Below are positions 1 to 8,837 of a stretch of DNA of 64,000 nucleotides, in pieces. This DNA is from Ruminococcus sp. (GTDB taxonomy: Bacteria; Bacillota; Clostridia; Oscillospirales; Ruminococcaceae), in NCBI RefSeq assembly GCF_017549005.1, contig NZ_JAFYYT010000047.1, forward strand, positions 62,001 to 126,000, written 5' to 3'. The notes under the pieces are model-generated. The model made no database searches and was not told the DNA's origin. It worked only from the letters and a program-made list of their open reading frames with translations. A program made the position numbers and the translations under genes. Every line of letters starts with the position of its first letter. Positions within the stretch are counted from its first letter, which is position 1.

Positions 1-1716
1 CAGCTCTGGGGACCATGGACAGACGAGCACGGTCCGTGCTGGGGCGACAAGTTCTTCCGCTCCACAGACGGCGGAAAGACATGGAGAGAGATATCTCCCG
101 GTTATTCGCCGAACTGGGGACAGGATCCCCTTGCGGATTACCTCTCAACAGGCGGCTATGACTGGATATACGACAAGGCTATCCACTGGGTAGGTTCTTA
201 CGTTATCGACCCTGTAAATCCCGACAGGACCTTCTCCACATCGGGCAACGGCGTATTTGCCTGTGATAATACATGGAGCGATCTTCCGCAGTTCCACTTC
301 CAGCCCGACGGCATAGAGGAAGTTGTTTCCCTTGACTTTGTAAGCACCGCAGACGGACTTGATCTTTCCGCTATCGGCGACTACGACGGATTTGTACATC
401 AGTCCGTTGACGGTATACCTCCTCAGTACAATCCGAACATGGGCTCTACCTCTGCAATAGCAGTATGCCCTCAGAACACAGACGTATGGGCAAGAACTGC
501 CAACGGCGATACAAACAACACAGGCAGCGGCTACTATACCCTTGACCGCGGCAAGACATGGAAGGTGTTCAAGCCTGCCTGCACAGGCGGAAAGCTCTCC
601 ATAACCGAGCTTTCAAAGGGCAAGTACAGAATAATCAACACAAGCGCAACAGGCAGCGTTTCATATACCGACGATTTCGGTGCAACATGGAAAACAAGCG
701 AAGGAATTAAGGGCTCAAAGGGCGTGTACACTCTTGTTGATCCCGAGAATCCTGCTGTAGTTTATGCATCGGGCGCTCAGCACAACGACTACTGGTCATC
801 GGATATGACCAAGACTGAGCCTACATACGACGAGTCCCACTATTCCTACTTCATCAGCGAGGACTACGGCGCAACATTTACCGAAACACGTATCTGCCCG
901 TACAACTGGGAACTTTCATGGAAGTTCGAGCATACAGGCGACCTTGCTTACCTCGGAAAGGGCACAGTTGCTCTTGCAGGTGCAAATCACGGTGTTTATA
1001 TCATCTCCGACAAAGGCAAGACAGTCAAGCACCTTGAGAACGTTGCGTATGCCAAGTGCATAGGCTACGGCGCTCCCGAGAAGTCAGGCGGACTGAACAC
1101 ACTGTTCATCTACGGAAAGCCCGAGGAGTCCGACAAGGAAGGCATTTACCGTTCAACAGACGGCGGCGCTTCATGGGTTTGCATAAATACAGACCACCTC
1201 TATGGCGGCACAGGAAACGGAAACTACCTTGTAGGCGACCTTGACGAGTTCGGAAAGGTTTATATGTCAACTGTCGGCTGCGGAATAGTTTACGGACAGC
1301 TTTCGGACGGCAAGACAAAGCCTCCCGTAACCACAACGACTACCACAAAGCCCGTAACTACCACATCAAAGACTACAACTACAACAACGACCACAACTTC
1401 AGCGGCAACTACAACGCCCTCTGTTTCGACTACAAAGCCTGTTGTTTCAACAGCTCCTTTCGGGTATGACAAGGACTATAAGGCAGGCGACGTAAACTGT
1501 GACGGCGCGATAGATATGTCCGATGCAGTACTGATAATGCAGGCTCTTGCCAATCCGAACAAGTACGGAGTTGACGGCAGGGACGAAAAGCGCATAACAG
1601 CGCAGGGTGTGAAGAACGCAGACGTAAGCGGAAAGGACGGTATGACCACAGGCGACGCCGTGACCATACAGAAGTATCTGCTCCGTCTCATTCCCGAGCT
1701 TCCCGAGACAAAGTAA
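1..1716 (+). CDS. GH74-like xyloglucanase, C-terminal part, with dockerin
   Basis: The frame is open from the first base, so the N-terminus lies outside the window; 571 residues are visible. Repeated BNR/Asp-box motifs of the STDGGKTW type (near nt 61-93, 541, 685, 865, 1156) build the beta-propeller typical of GH74 endo-xyloglucanases and related Vps10-like propellers. A Thr-rich linker follows (nt about 1312-1460), then a type I dockerin (nt about 1483-1700) with two Ca-binding loops, DVNCDGAIDMSD and DVSGKDGMTTGD. The enzyme should be secreted and docked onto a cohesin. GH74 is assigned from the propeller motifs and the dockerin; another BNR-type hydrolase is possible because the catalytic aspartates of the N-terminal propeller are not in view. 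Confidence 0.75.
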   Translation, partial: QLWGPWTDEHGPCWGDKFFRSTDGGKTWREISPGYSPNWGQDPLADYLSTGGYDWIYDKAIHWVGSYVIDPVNPDRTFSTSGNGVFACDNTWSDLPQFHFQPDGIEEVVSLDFVSTADGLDLSAIGDYDGFVHQSVDGIPPQYNPNMGSTSAIAVCPQNTDVWARTANGDTNNTGSGYYTLDRGKTWKVFKPACTGGKLSITELSKGKYRIINTSATGSVSYTDDFGATWKTSEGIKGSKGVYTLVDPENPAVVYASGAQHNDYWSSDMTKTEPTYDESHYSYFISEDYGATFTETRICPYNWELSWKFEHTGDLAYLGKGTVALAGANHGVYIISDKGKTVKHLENVAYAKCIGYGAPEKSGGLNTLFIYGKPEESDKEGIYRSTDGGASWVCINTDHLYGGTGNGNYLVGDLDEFGKVYMSTVGCGIVYGQLSDGKTKPPVTTTTTTKPVTTTSKTTTTTTTTTSAATTTPSVSTTKPVVSTAPFGYDKDYKAGDVNCDGAIDMSDAVLIMQALANPNKYGVDGRDEKRITAQGVKNADVSGKDGMTTGDAVTIQKYLLRLIPELPETK

Positions 1717-1723
1717 TAAAATA

Positions 1724-1752
1724 AAAGTCGGAGCGTTGGCTCCGACTTTTTT
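1724..1752. terminator. Bidirectional rho-independent terminator
   Basis: A perfect 9-bp stem (1726-1734 with 1739-1747) with a GTTG loop is flanked by an A-run on the left and a T-run on the right. It can end the GH74-like gene on the plus strand and the phage operon on the minus strand. Confidence 0.9.
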
Positions 1753-2689
1753 ATGCATTGGGGCTTATATGCGGGAACTTATCCCTGTAAACGCCCACCT
1801 CTGTAAAAATACCCTTGCTGCTGCCGCGGATAGTGACCGAACCTACGCGCTCGGAGCTTACACTGTCGAAGCTGACGATATCGCAGAGGTCCTCGCCGTG
1901 ATAGCCGTTATAGGAGCAGAAAACTCTTTCCCTGCCGCGGAAGTCGTATTTATCGCGGTAGACAAGAGCCTGCTGAGGGGCGTAGAGGAAGCGCATATCC
2001 AGGTCGAAGTACTTGTGACGGACGATCTTCAGATCCGAAACGTCGCTGTCGCTGAGGTCGAAATTGCCGTAGTCGCCGTTGATATCAGCCATGTGGTAAT
2101 CGCTGCCGAGTCTGCTGTTTACGTGTTCTATGCCCGTGGAAATGAACTTCTCACCGCTGTAGTCAAAGGTGACAGGAGTCGTCACGGGGCTCATCATAAC
2201 GGTATTCGTACCCCTTATATACGGGTAAGTGCCCCTGCGCTTGTAGGTGAGATTTGCAGCCGCGTCCCACATTGAGGTATTGGGCTTCACGTAGATATAG
2301 CTGCTGTTGTCGGAGTCGTTTTCGTGGAAAACATATGGGAGGGTATAGAAGTCCTCCATGAGCATATTGAAGGAGATGTTCATTTTCAGTCCCGGTTCTA
2401 TCTGGTTCTGACAGAGCAGGGAAGTAAAGCCGCGAGAGCTTATGGAAATAAAGCGGCAGTTTCCTTTTTTCTCCTGTTTTACGCTGTCTATGAGACCGTG
2501 ATGAACGGGGAAACCGTTTACATTGAGAGTGATCTCCGCAATATTCGGTATTTTGGGTGAAGAAGTGCAGATATGCGCCGTAAGAGTCGTATAAGGCGTG
2601 TACAGGTCTTTGCTGAAACTGAAGGAAAGTACGTTGCTCTGGGTATAATAGGCGCCGTCCGCAGTTCTGAGGATAATATAGACGTTCAT
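1751..2689 (-). CDS. Phage tail/baseplate hub-like protein
   Basis: 312 residues, last gene of the phage operon. The N-terminal half has the beta-rich pattern of hub proteins of the gpD/XkdQ type: a short domain with GFPVHHGLID, then a KGNCRFISISSRGF strand resembling the hub motif in which the ligand plane is redefined. These families bridge tail tube and baseplate. Family membership is inferred from pattern only. The ATG overlaps the TGA of the preceding gene and has an AAGGAG site upstream. It is odd that a hub-like protein is present while tube and tape-measure genes are absent. Confidence 0.45.
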   Translation of the reverse strand: MNVYIILRTADGAYYTQSNVLSFSFSKDLYTPYTTLTAHICTSSPKIPNIAEITLNVNGFPVHHGLIDSVKQEKKGNCRFISISSRGFTSLLCQNQIEPGLKMNISFNMLMEDFYTLPYVFHENDSDNSSYIYVKPNTSMWDAAANLTYKRRGTYPYIRGTNTVMMSPVTTPVTFDYSGEKFISTGIEHVNSRLGSDYHMADINGDYGNFDLSDSDVSDLKIVRHKYFDLDMRFLYAPQQALVYRDKYDFRGRERVFCSYNGYHGEDLCDIVSFDSVSSERVGSVTIRGSSKGIFTEVGVYRDKFPHISPNA

Positions 2690-3081
2690 GCTCCATTGCT
2701 CCTTATTATGGTATCGGAAGTGACGAGAGTAACGGTGACGTCAGCCCAGTCGCCGCCCTTGCTGTCGAAGCTGTAGCTGAGCATACGGCAGGAGGGGAAT
2801 GTAAGTCCCGTGAAATCCACGATAAACGCAGAAGCTGAATGTACCAGCTGATTGAAATTGAGTATGAAGTCCTCGGGAGAGTCCTCCGTGCATACTCTGC
2901 CGTAAAAGACGAGCCTTGTGCTCCTTATGGCGTTTTCGGTGACGACGGTATTCCCGTCGACAGTGGACTCCTCATTGATGTTCCTTGCCGAAAAAGCGCG
3001 GAAGCGCTCGCAGTAAACGGTGATACCGTTGATGTTTACGGGCTGTGCTTCGCGGTGTGAAAGCTCTGTAACAGTGCTCAT
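2686..3081 (-). CDS. Small phage tail-type structural protein, function unknown
   Basis: 131 residues. Beta-rich, with no membrane segment or catalytic motif visible. The start overlaps the end of the upstream connector gene and its stop overlaps the start of the hub-like gene, so it belongs to the phage operon. Position between neck proteins and hub suggests a tail terminator or tube-initiator role; this is inference from gene order only. Confidence 0.5.
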   Translation of the reverse strand: MSTVTELSHREAQPVNINGITVYCERFRAFSARNINEESTVDGNTVVTENAIRSTRLVFYGRVCTEDSPEDFILNFNQLVHSASAFIVDFTGLTFPSCRMLSYSFDSKGGDWADVTVTLVTSDTIIRSNGA

Positions 3082-3488
3082 AGGTTGCTCCTTTCGGCGG
3101 AGGTTATGCCGCTTGCCGCTATCCTCACGGACAGGACAAGGCGCCTGATATTATTGTCGAACTTCACGCCCATTTTGCTGAGAGTGCAGGTAAGTCCAGA
3201 CATATCGAAGACAACGGGCGCGATATCTGTATCGTAGTAGTCATAGAGCTCCGTCATGGAATAGCTGTCGGGAGCTGCCACGGTAAGCTCTATTTCCGCC
3301 TTGAAAGGTATGTACACCTTGTACTGCGAGTAGATAGGCTGCGAGGACTCAAAGCTGTTTATGCCCACAATGGTAAAAAAGCTGCTGCCCTTGCGGTCAA
3401 GAGCTCTTGCGTCAAAGGCGCTGTAAACGGGGGATACCTGATTTTCTGCGAGTTTTTCGATGATATCGTCGATGATTTCCCTTAACAT
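3078..3488 (-). CDS. Phage neck/tail-completion-like protein
   Basis: 136 residues. The opening MLREIIDDIIEKL helix followed by beta strands is the general build of tail-completion and minor capsid proteins encoded after the head-tail adaptor in siphophage operons. It overlaps the preceding gene by 7 bases. Assignment rests on size, fold impression and order. No enzymatic motif is visible. Confidence 0.45.
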   Translation of the reverse strand: MLREIIDDIIEKLAENQVSPVYSAFDARALDRKGSSFFTIVGINSFESSQPIYSQYKVYIPFKAEIELTVAAPDSYSMTELYDYYDTDIAPVVFDMSGLTCTLSKMGVKFDNNIRRLVLSVRIAASGITSAERSNL

Positions 3489-3856
3489 GAGATCACGTCC
3501 TCTCCGCTTGAAAAGCTGCTGAAAATGAAGTTTTTAGTGTAAATAAGGTCGCTGCAAAGTGAAACATAGTCCCTGAGGAGTCGCTTTGAGTAGTCGTAAG
3601 CCGTATTCTGCGATTCCTTCAGGACCTTGCCTGCGTAGGTACACTCCGCGCGTTCTCTTGCTGCGAATATCTGCTGCAAGCGGTAAAAGGCGACAGCGGC
3701 GCTTAGAAAATTGAGTCGCAGGTCGGTATTGTCGGCGTCGGGCAGGAGCATACTGCCTGTTTCGTAGATAGCGAGGTCGATTATCTGATAGTACTCGATG
3801 CCGTTGTGAGTTCCCGTAAACAGTTCAAAGATCGCGGTAACAGTCTGCCTGTCCAT
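3482..3856 (-). CDS. Phage head-tail connector-like protein
   Basis: 124 residues, mostly helical (AVAFYRLQQIFAARERAE), one base downstream of the protease gene. Size and place match head-tail adaptors (gp6/gp15 group) that sit on the portal. No sequence motif identifies it firmly, so the call depends on synteny. Confidence 0.45.
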   Translation of the reverse strand: MDRQTVTAIFELFTGTHNGIEYYQIIDLAIYETGSMLLPDADNTDLRLNFLSAAVAFYRLQQIFAARERAECTYAGKVLKESQNTAYDYSKRLLRDYVSLCSDLIYTKNFIFSSFSSGEDVISC

Positions 3857-3857
3857 A

Positions 3858-4700
3858 TTATCCCTCCTCTTTCATTGAGAACATATCCGTTGTTTCTTCT
3901 TCTGCCGCCGAAGTGTTGAGCTGTACCTCCGCGCGGCTTTTTCCGCACTGCTTCTCAAAGGCTTTGCGGAGAGCTATGAGCTGCTGAGTATCGAGGTTCG
4001 CAGCCGAAAGTGAAGCAATGTCCGCGGCAGCTCTTCCACCCGAAAAATAGGCGAGTTTTCGTATATCGCGGCGGAGCTCCTCATCGGCTGCGGAGCTTGT
4101 CTGAACAGCCTGAGCCTTAACGGTATCGGCTTCGCTGTACTTTTTGGTAACTCCTGCGTTTACCTGTGCAGGTACGGCGACAAAGCTCCATTCATAGGCG
4201 TCCGTGATGTCATCGAGGACGGTGTGGCAGAGCTGACCGCCGTACTTTCTGCCCTTGATATGGGAGCATGAGGCGGTATTCTTATCGCAGCCGCAGACCG
4301 AGCAGATACGCTTTGCGGCGGCGCAGGAAATGCTGACCTCCTTTTTTATGCCGCCGTCTATCTCGGCGATGAGGTTTTTGTTTTCGTCGGTGCGGACCAT
4401 GTAAGCCATAGCCCTGAGGTATCTGTAGGGCTTGCCGTAGGCTGTGCTTCGGGAGCTGTCCGTTATGAGCTCCGTATCGAATATACGGGCGTTCTGATTT
4501 GCGGCAGCTGCCTCGTGGTCGAAAATGCCTGTTTTGCCGATAAAGCGTTCTTTCAGTGCTTCGAGAGCTTCATCGGAGAATCGCTCGCAGTCGCGGTCGA
4601 TGTCGTTGTCGCAGAGAATGACCGAAAAGACGTAGACCTCGTCTTCGCTCAGCTTTCTGCGCGTGAAACGGTTTATCTTGTCGAGAATAATATTGTTCAT
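3858..4700 (-). CDS. Prohead protease-like protein
   Basis: 280 residues using the ATG at 4700, which has AAAGGAG seven bases upstream; a longer frame begins at 4757 without a ribosome site. The N-terminal half has features of HK97-type prohead proteases: an early Asp-rich strand, GIFDHE near residue 55, then KKEVSISCAA and a final YEWSFVAVPAQ strand. A four-cysteine group (CSVCGCD, then CSHIKG) interrupts the middle and could bind zinc. The C-terminal third is helical and scaffold-like, as in protease-scaffold fusions. Its place after the capsid gene rather than before it is unusual. Confidence 0.6.
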   Translation of the reverse strand: MNNIILDKINRFTRRKLSEDEVYVFSVILCDNDIDRDCERFSDEALEALKERFIGKTGIFDHEAAAANQNARIFDTELITDSSRSTAYGKPYRYLRAMAYMVRTDENKNLIAEIDGGIKKEVSISCAAAKRICSVCGCDKNTASCSHIKGRKYGGQLCHTVLDDITDAYEWSFVAVPAQVNAGVTKKYSEADTVKAQAVQTSSAADEELRRDIRKLAYFSGGRAAADIASLSAANLDTQQLIALRKAFEKQCGKSRAEVQLNTSAAEEETTDMFSMKEEG

Positions 4701-4757
4701 GGTAACTCCTTTCAATTGTAAAAATGACCCATGACAAAGGGATTCCAAAGAGTTCAC

Positions 4758-4904
4758 GACCCTTTGGTCAGGTCAAGGACTGAAAGTCCTTGTGGGGTGT
4801 GAGTCAAAGCCCAGCAATGGTAAATTCACAAAACAGTCCGGGGGAATGTTTTGTGAAGAGGGACGCCCTGAAAGAGAGGGCGTCCCTTATCAGGGAGCGA
4901 AAAA
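4758..4904. repeat. Intergenic hairpins between capsid and protease genes
   Basis: Two inverted repeats lie in this gap: CAAGGACT/AGTCCTTG near 4775-4793 and AGGGACGCCCT/AGGGCGTCCCT near 4859-4888. Neither is followed by a T-run, so they look like RNA processing or stability structures that set capsid expression apart from downstream genes rather than terminators. Confidence 0.5.
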
Positions 4905-5870
4905 TCATTCCCCGGCCGATACTGTAAGCACCTTTACTGCGTCGGGAGTTATCCTTCTGAAGCCGCAGGTGATAGATACGGTCATCTGGTCGAGCTGACG
5001 GTCGATGAGCTTGTCCGTTTCCATTACAAGGTCTGTGCTGGTGATGAACTCCAGTGCGAAATCGTGGTCGATACCGATAACAGTATCGCTGTCCACAGCC
5101 GAGGTCTTTACGAGCTCAGAGCCGAAGGGGAGAATGAGCTTTCCGTCCGCATTCGCAGAGCAGTCCTTGAGCTGCTCCATAGCAGCTATCTTTGAAGCAA
5201 GCTCGGGGGAAGTGATGACAGTTGTCATGTCAAAGCAGTCGAACTCGCCGTAGAGCTTTGCAAGGTCGTCATAGGTAAGTGCGGAAGTTGTTATAGGAGT
5301 AAGGTCGTCGATAAGGACATCAACAGCTTCCTTGACTACCGATACCGCAAGTCTTACGCCTACGCTTCTGAGCATTACGCCGAAAACGTCAAGTCTCTGC
5401 TGACGTATAGCTTCGTATGAAGCGCTGATAAGTCTGCCGAACTTGGAGAGCACTGTGGCTGTAGTACCCTCTCTTACGGTAGCCTCGGGGAGCTGAACTG
5501 CCTGAGCAGTAGATGTATATGTCTCGGAGTCGTCAAGGACGCAGCCGAGATACTGGCTGCTTGAGCATACGGTCTTTGCGGCGCATACCGACTTGAGAAC
5601 GGTCTCGTTGAAGCCCTTTCTTATGCAGCGTGTGACGAATTCGGGGAAGAGAACGGCAGTTTCCGTTGTGGAGAAGAACTTCTCGACGCAGTCGCAGTCC
5701 TGACCGTTTATCCTGATATTGAAGCGCTTGAGCTGTCTCTCGAAAGCGTCCAGCTTTTCAAGGGGAGTCCCTGCATATGCAGAAGACGGGTCAAGCTCCT
5801 CGAGAGCTGCTGTGAATGATTTTCCGCTGAGATTGTAAAGTCCCTTTTCAAGTTTGATATCGTTATACAT
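4905..5870 (-). CDS. Phage major capsid protein (HK97-fold type)
   Basis: 321 residues, 15 bases after the portal gene, RBS GGAGG. Layout fits major capsid proteins: N-terminal helical arm, a TVREGTTATVLSKFGRLISA segment like the E-loop/spine region, the helix VVKEAVDVLIDDL, and a C-terminal FALEFITSTDLVMETDKLID strand followed by a basic CGFRRI segment typical of the P-domain end. No protease cleavage site can be placed with certainty. The assignment comes from these segments plus operon position. Confidence 0.65.
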   Translation of the reverse strand: MYNDIKLEKGLYNLSGKSFTAALEELDPSSAYAGTPLEKLDAFERQLKRFNIRINGQDCDCVEKFFSTTETAVLFPEFVTRCIRKGFNETVLKSVCAAKTVCSSSQYLGCVLDDSETYTSTAQAVQLPEATVREGTTATVLSKFGRLISASYEAIRQQRLDVFGVMLRSVGVRLAVSVVKEAVDVLIDDLTPITTSALTYDDLAKLYGEFDCFDMTTVITSPELASKIAAMEQLKDCSANADGKLILPFGSELVKTSAVDSDTVIGIDHDFALEFITSTDLVMETDKLIDRQLDQMTVSITCGFRRITPDAVKVLTVSAGE

Positions 5871-5885
5871 ATTCGTACCTCCATG

Positions 5886-7019
5886 TTATACATTTTTTTC
5901 AAGGCGCATTTCAATTTCGCGCGCCTGTGCGTTTTTCAGCCTTGCCTCCGCAAGGGCTGTTTCGTCCTGCAGATTGATGTTTTCCCATTCTACAGAACAG
6001 GTCGCCTCCGAACCTGTGGAAGCGAGAAATGCGTTTCCCACATCGCATATCACGGGTGTGAGAAGCCTGCGGTAGTACTCCAGCTCAGAGGTGAGTATAT
6101 CAGCCTGCTGAGAGGACATACGCTCCGTTGAGCTCCAGGAGAGACCCAGCAGGAACGGCGGTATTGAGAGCTTTGCGATGAGCTGCTCGAGTATCTGCCT
6201 TACGGGCACATTGGTATCGAAAAGCTTGTTGTCGGCTCCGATGACCTTTATATCAACGTCGCCCACCGCAACAAAGTCCTTGACCTGTCCGTATTTTGCC
6301 GAGTTCATGCCGTCAGCCCATTCACGGGCTATCTGCTGAGCTCTTTCACGGGTATTAAGCATATCTCCTGCTTCTCCCTGGGGCTTGTAGGTCACTGCGT
6401 AGCGGACATTGCCTGCGCGGTCGTAGTTCTGACCGATACATTCGTATATCCTCATGAGGATCCCGCTGAGTGACGGCAAGCCGCGGAGAACGGAGTGACC
6501 GCCTGTAAGTGATGAATAGACTATGCGCTCGGGATGAGCGACCTTACGGAAACTTCCGTCGGGAGCCTTTATACTGTAGCTCCTGCTGAACGGGTCTGCC
6601 CCCGAAGCTATGCGGATACGCGATATATCGCCGTTCCACAGACCTGCAATGCGCTGACAGGCGTTGTCTGTGACTATCTCGCCCACAGCGCTGCCGTAGG
6701 TGATGAGGCTGTCGAGGAAATTATCCGCGAAACAGCCTACAGACCGCCCTGTAAGCCCTACAGGGACGTTTTCGAGAAAGCTGTCGAGCTCCTGCTGACA
6801 GCTCTCGTCCGAGCACTTTACCCGAAATCCGCCTGTGAGCCTGATTATCTTCATTATGGCAGCGTCTATGATAGGAACTGCGTATCGCAGCCTGTCGTAG
6901 AGCTCCTTTTCGCAGGGGTGAACTGCCGCAGGCAGGGAAAATCCGCAGCCGCCGCTTCTCTGCGCGCTTACAAGCTCAGGAACGGGTCGGGGAGCGCTTT
7001 TCTTCTGAAAAAGCTTCAT
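5886..7019 (-). CDS. Phage portal protein
   Basis: 377 residues. Typical portal features are seen: an early LRYAVPIIDAAIMKIIRLTG helix, a DNFLDSLITYGSAVGEIV segment, HPERIVYSS, and the later clip/stem region LIAKLSIPPFLLGLSW followed by SSQQADILTSELEYYRRLL. These match the HK97/SPP1 portal superfamily, the dodecameric ring through which DNA is packaged. It is somewhat short for the family (usually 400-500). It lies between large terminase and capsid genes, the usual order. Confidence 0.75.
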   Translation of the reverse strand: MKLFQKKSAPRPVPELVSAQRSGGCGFSLPAAVHPCEKELYDRLRYAVPIIDAAIMKIIRLTGGFRVKCSDESCQQELDSFLENVPVGLTGRSVGCFADNFLDSLITYGSAVGEIVTDNACQRIAGLWNGDISRIRIASGADPFSRSYSIKAPDGSFRKVAHPERIVYSSLTGGHSVLRGLPSLSGILMRIYECIGQNYDRAGNVRYAVTYKPQGEAGDMLNTRERAQQIAREWADGMNSAKYGQVKDFVAVGDVDIKVIGADNKLFDTNVPVRQILEQLIAKLSIPPFLLGLSWSSTERMSSQQADILTSELEYYRRLLTPVICDVGNAFLASTGSEATCSVEWENINLQDETALAEARLKNAQAREIEMRLEKNV

Positions 7020-7102
7020 TTTTTCTCCTTTCGTGTTTTATTCAAGGGCGTTTTGCAGCTGCAAATGTCTGCTTTGCCGCGCACGGCTTTGGAAAAACGC
7101 CC

Positions 7103-8374
7103 TTACTGAACTGCGTTCTGTCGTGAGACGGACAGTGCGATAAAGTCGCAGGCGTCCTGTCTGCCGAAGATATCCGCCGCAAAATAGCGCATATCGTCCA
7201 TTGCATGGTCGTTTTCCTTTATGGGAGCGTCCGTGCCTGCCTTTTCATTCCAGCTGTACAGCGTGAACTCGCGGAGTATATCGCGGCAGCTGCTGCTGAA
7301 TTTCAGCTTCTCCTGTTTAAGGGCGGAGCTAACAAGGCGTATGCCTGATATGACGTCGTTATCTGCCTTTGTTACGCGGAATTTTCCGTGCCTGCGTATG
7401 CACTCGATAAAGCTTGCCGCCGACGGATCGACTATCACCTTTTCGATAGTCCTGCCGCCTGCGAGCTCTTCAAGAGCGGAATAGTGCTCCTCGTCGGTCC
7501 GGGATATGCCCTCTCTCCGCGAGTCGTAATAGTACTCCCTCAGGCGGTACCATACTCCGTCATGAAGTCCCCACAAGCCGAAAGATGAGGGATTGACCGT
7601 TCCGTAGTCGCAGGATATCACGTATCTTTCGCAGTCGATATCACCGCTGAATACGTGCCTGTTCTCGCTGAACATGGGGTAGACGACACCCTGTGAGGGC
7701 GTCCATTTGCCAAGTATGAAACGGTCGTAGAAGGTACCCGAATACATACGCTCATAGCGCTTGCGGACGCTGTCGGAAAGCGATGGATTGTCCGCCATTG
7801 TAAAATGAAGATAGAGTGCGTTTTTTGCTTTCAGCTTCTTTATCCACTCGGTGTAGAACCAGTGGGAGGGATTGTCGGGATTGCAGTTGAACCACATTTT
7901 CGAGCCGCTCACAGAACACCTTGCAAGAGCCTGTTCCACGAAGGAACGCGGCATAAGTGCCACCTCGTCGAAGAATACTCCTGCCAGAGTCATACCCTGT
8001 ATCAGTGCGGCGGAGCTTTCGTCCTTGCCGCCGAAAAGGTAGACCCTGTTGGTCCTGCCAAGAAGAGTGATGTCGAAGTAGTTTTTGCTGACCTTTTCAC
8101 TTACGATGAAGCCGTTGCTTTCAAGCATGGGGAGCAGAGGCGTTATGACGTTTCTGCGGAGAGATGTGATGGTCTTGCCGCACATTGCGAATGAGCAGCC
8201 GTCAAAGCACTTGCCTGCCCAGAACATGAAACCGAGGGACATGGAAAGAGTTTTTCCGCTCCTTACGGCTCCGTCGCAGATTATCGCGTCGCGTCTGCCG
8301 TAATCACGCATATTCCACCATTTCATGGCAAGCCGCTGCTTCGGTGAAAACTCAGTTATCGTCAAGCTCCTCAC
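7103..8374 (-). CDS. Phage terminase large subunit (PBSX-type)
   Basis: 423 residues, the packaging motor. The ATPase has Walker A GAVRSGKT at residues 35-42 and Walker B VFFDEVAL. The C-terminal RNase H-fold nuclease shows VISCDYGT, KVIVDPSA and a late HAMDDMRY, placing the three acidic metal ligands. The wording of the motifs resembles PBSX-family terminases. The start lies inside the end of the small terminase gene (23-base overlap), so the two are coupled. No catalytic residue appears lost. Confidence 0.9.
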   Translation of the reverse strand: MRSLTITEFSPKQRLAMKWWNMRDYGRRDAIICDGAVRSGKTLSMSLGFMFWAGKCFDGCSFAMCGKTITSLRRNVITPLLPMLESNGFIVSEKVSKNYFDITLLGRTNRVYLFGGKDESSAALIQGMTLAGVFFDEVALMPRSFVEQALARCSVSGSKMWFNCNPDNPSHWFYTEWIKKLKAKNALYLHFTMADNPSLSDSVRKRYERMYSGTFYDRFILGKWTPSQGVVYPMFSENRHVFSGDIDCERYVISCDYGTVNPSSFGLWGLHDGVWYRLREYYYDSRREGISRTDEEHYSALEELAGGRTIEKVIVDPSAASFIECIRRHGKFRVTKADNDVISGIRLVSSALKQEKLKFSSSCRDILREFTLYSWNEKAGTDAPIKENDHAMDDMRYFAADIFGRQDACDFIALSVSRQNAVQ

Positions 8375-8837
8375 ACTCCTCGTCTGCGGAAAGCGCCTTT
8401 ATAAGGCTTTCCGCCTTGCTTCGGTCGCTGAAAGCATTTTCCAGCTCGAACAGCTTTTCAAGAGCTTTAAGCCTGTCGAAAAGCTTCACCTCAACTCCGC
8501 CGCCTTTTACACGTTTTATCTCGGACACGTTGAAAAGGTCGAGCCTGCCGATAACATCGGGCGGTGGCAGCTCGTCTGCGAAAACCAGATATACCGCGTC
8601 GGAGCAGCTCCCGAATGCAAGTCTTTTCAGTCCTGCGGCTACGCTGCCGCCGTCGCTGAGAAGCTGGCGGAGCTGCGATATAAGCTGTCGGCATTCCTCG
8701 GTCTTCATCAGCTCTATGCTCCCGGAAAGGGCTGTTTCACGGGGGAAACCTGCCCTTACTGCGGCTTCCTCGGCATTGCCGAGTATAACATAATTGCAGC
8801 AGAAAGCGTTGAGCTTCGTTTTTTGATCTCTCTTCAA
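8352..8837 (-). CDS. Phage terminase small subunit
   Basis: 161 residues. The opening region NAFCCNYVILGNAEEAAVRAGF carries the terminase small-subunit helix-turn-helix for DNA recognition, followed by oligomerisation helices and an acidic tail (DEECEELDDN). It is first in the phage operon, with AAGGAGG just upstream on the minus strand. Confidence 0.8.
   Translation of the reverse strand: MKRDQKTKLNAFCCNYVILGNAEEAAVRAGFPRETALSGSIELMKTEECRQLISQLRQLLSDGGSVAAGLKRLAFGSCSDAVYLVFADELPPPDVIGRLDLFNVSEIKRVKGGGVEVKLFDRLKALEKLFELENAFSDRSKAESLIKALSADEECEELDDN

Larger units (their letters stand above)
1751..8837 (-). mobile_element. Compact phage head/packaging module (prophage remnant or domesticated)
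   Basis: Nine minus-strand genes in one tight operon run small terminase, large terminase, portal, capsid, protease, two connector-size proteins, a small tail-type protein and a hub-like protein. Several neighbours overlap by a few bases (8374/8352, 3488/3482, 3081/3078, 2689/2686), which suggests translational coupling, and no reading frame is broken. There is no integrase, repressor, tape measure, tail tube or sheath, holin or endolysin. Host genes lie directly on both sides. It may be a decayed prophage that kept an intact head module, or a domesticated particle operon; the sequence does not decide. Confidence 0.8.

Noticed and set aside
1290-1472. Reverse-strand Val-rich frame opposite the Thr linker, and similar frames at 56798-57001
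   Set aside because: They are antisense shadows of ACN-rich Thr-linker codons.
1751-8837. A complete functional prophage
   Set aside because: No integrase, regulators, tail, or lysis genes occur before clearly bacterial genes start on both sides.
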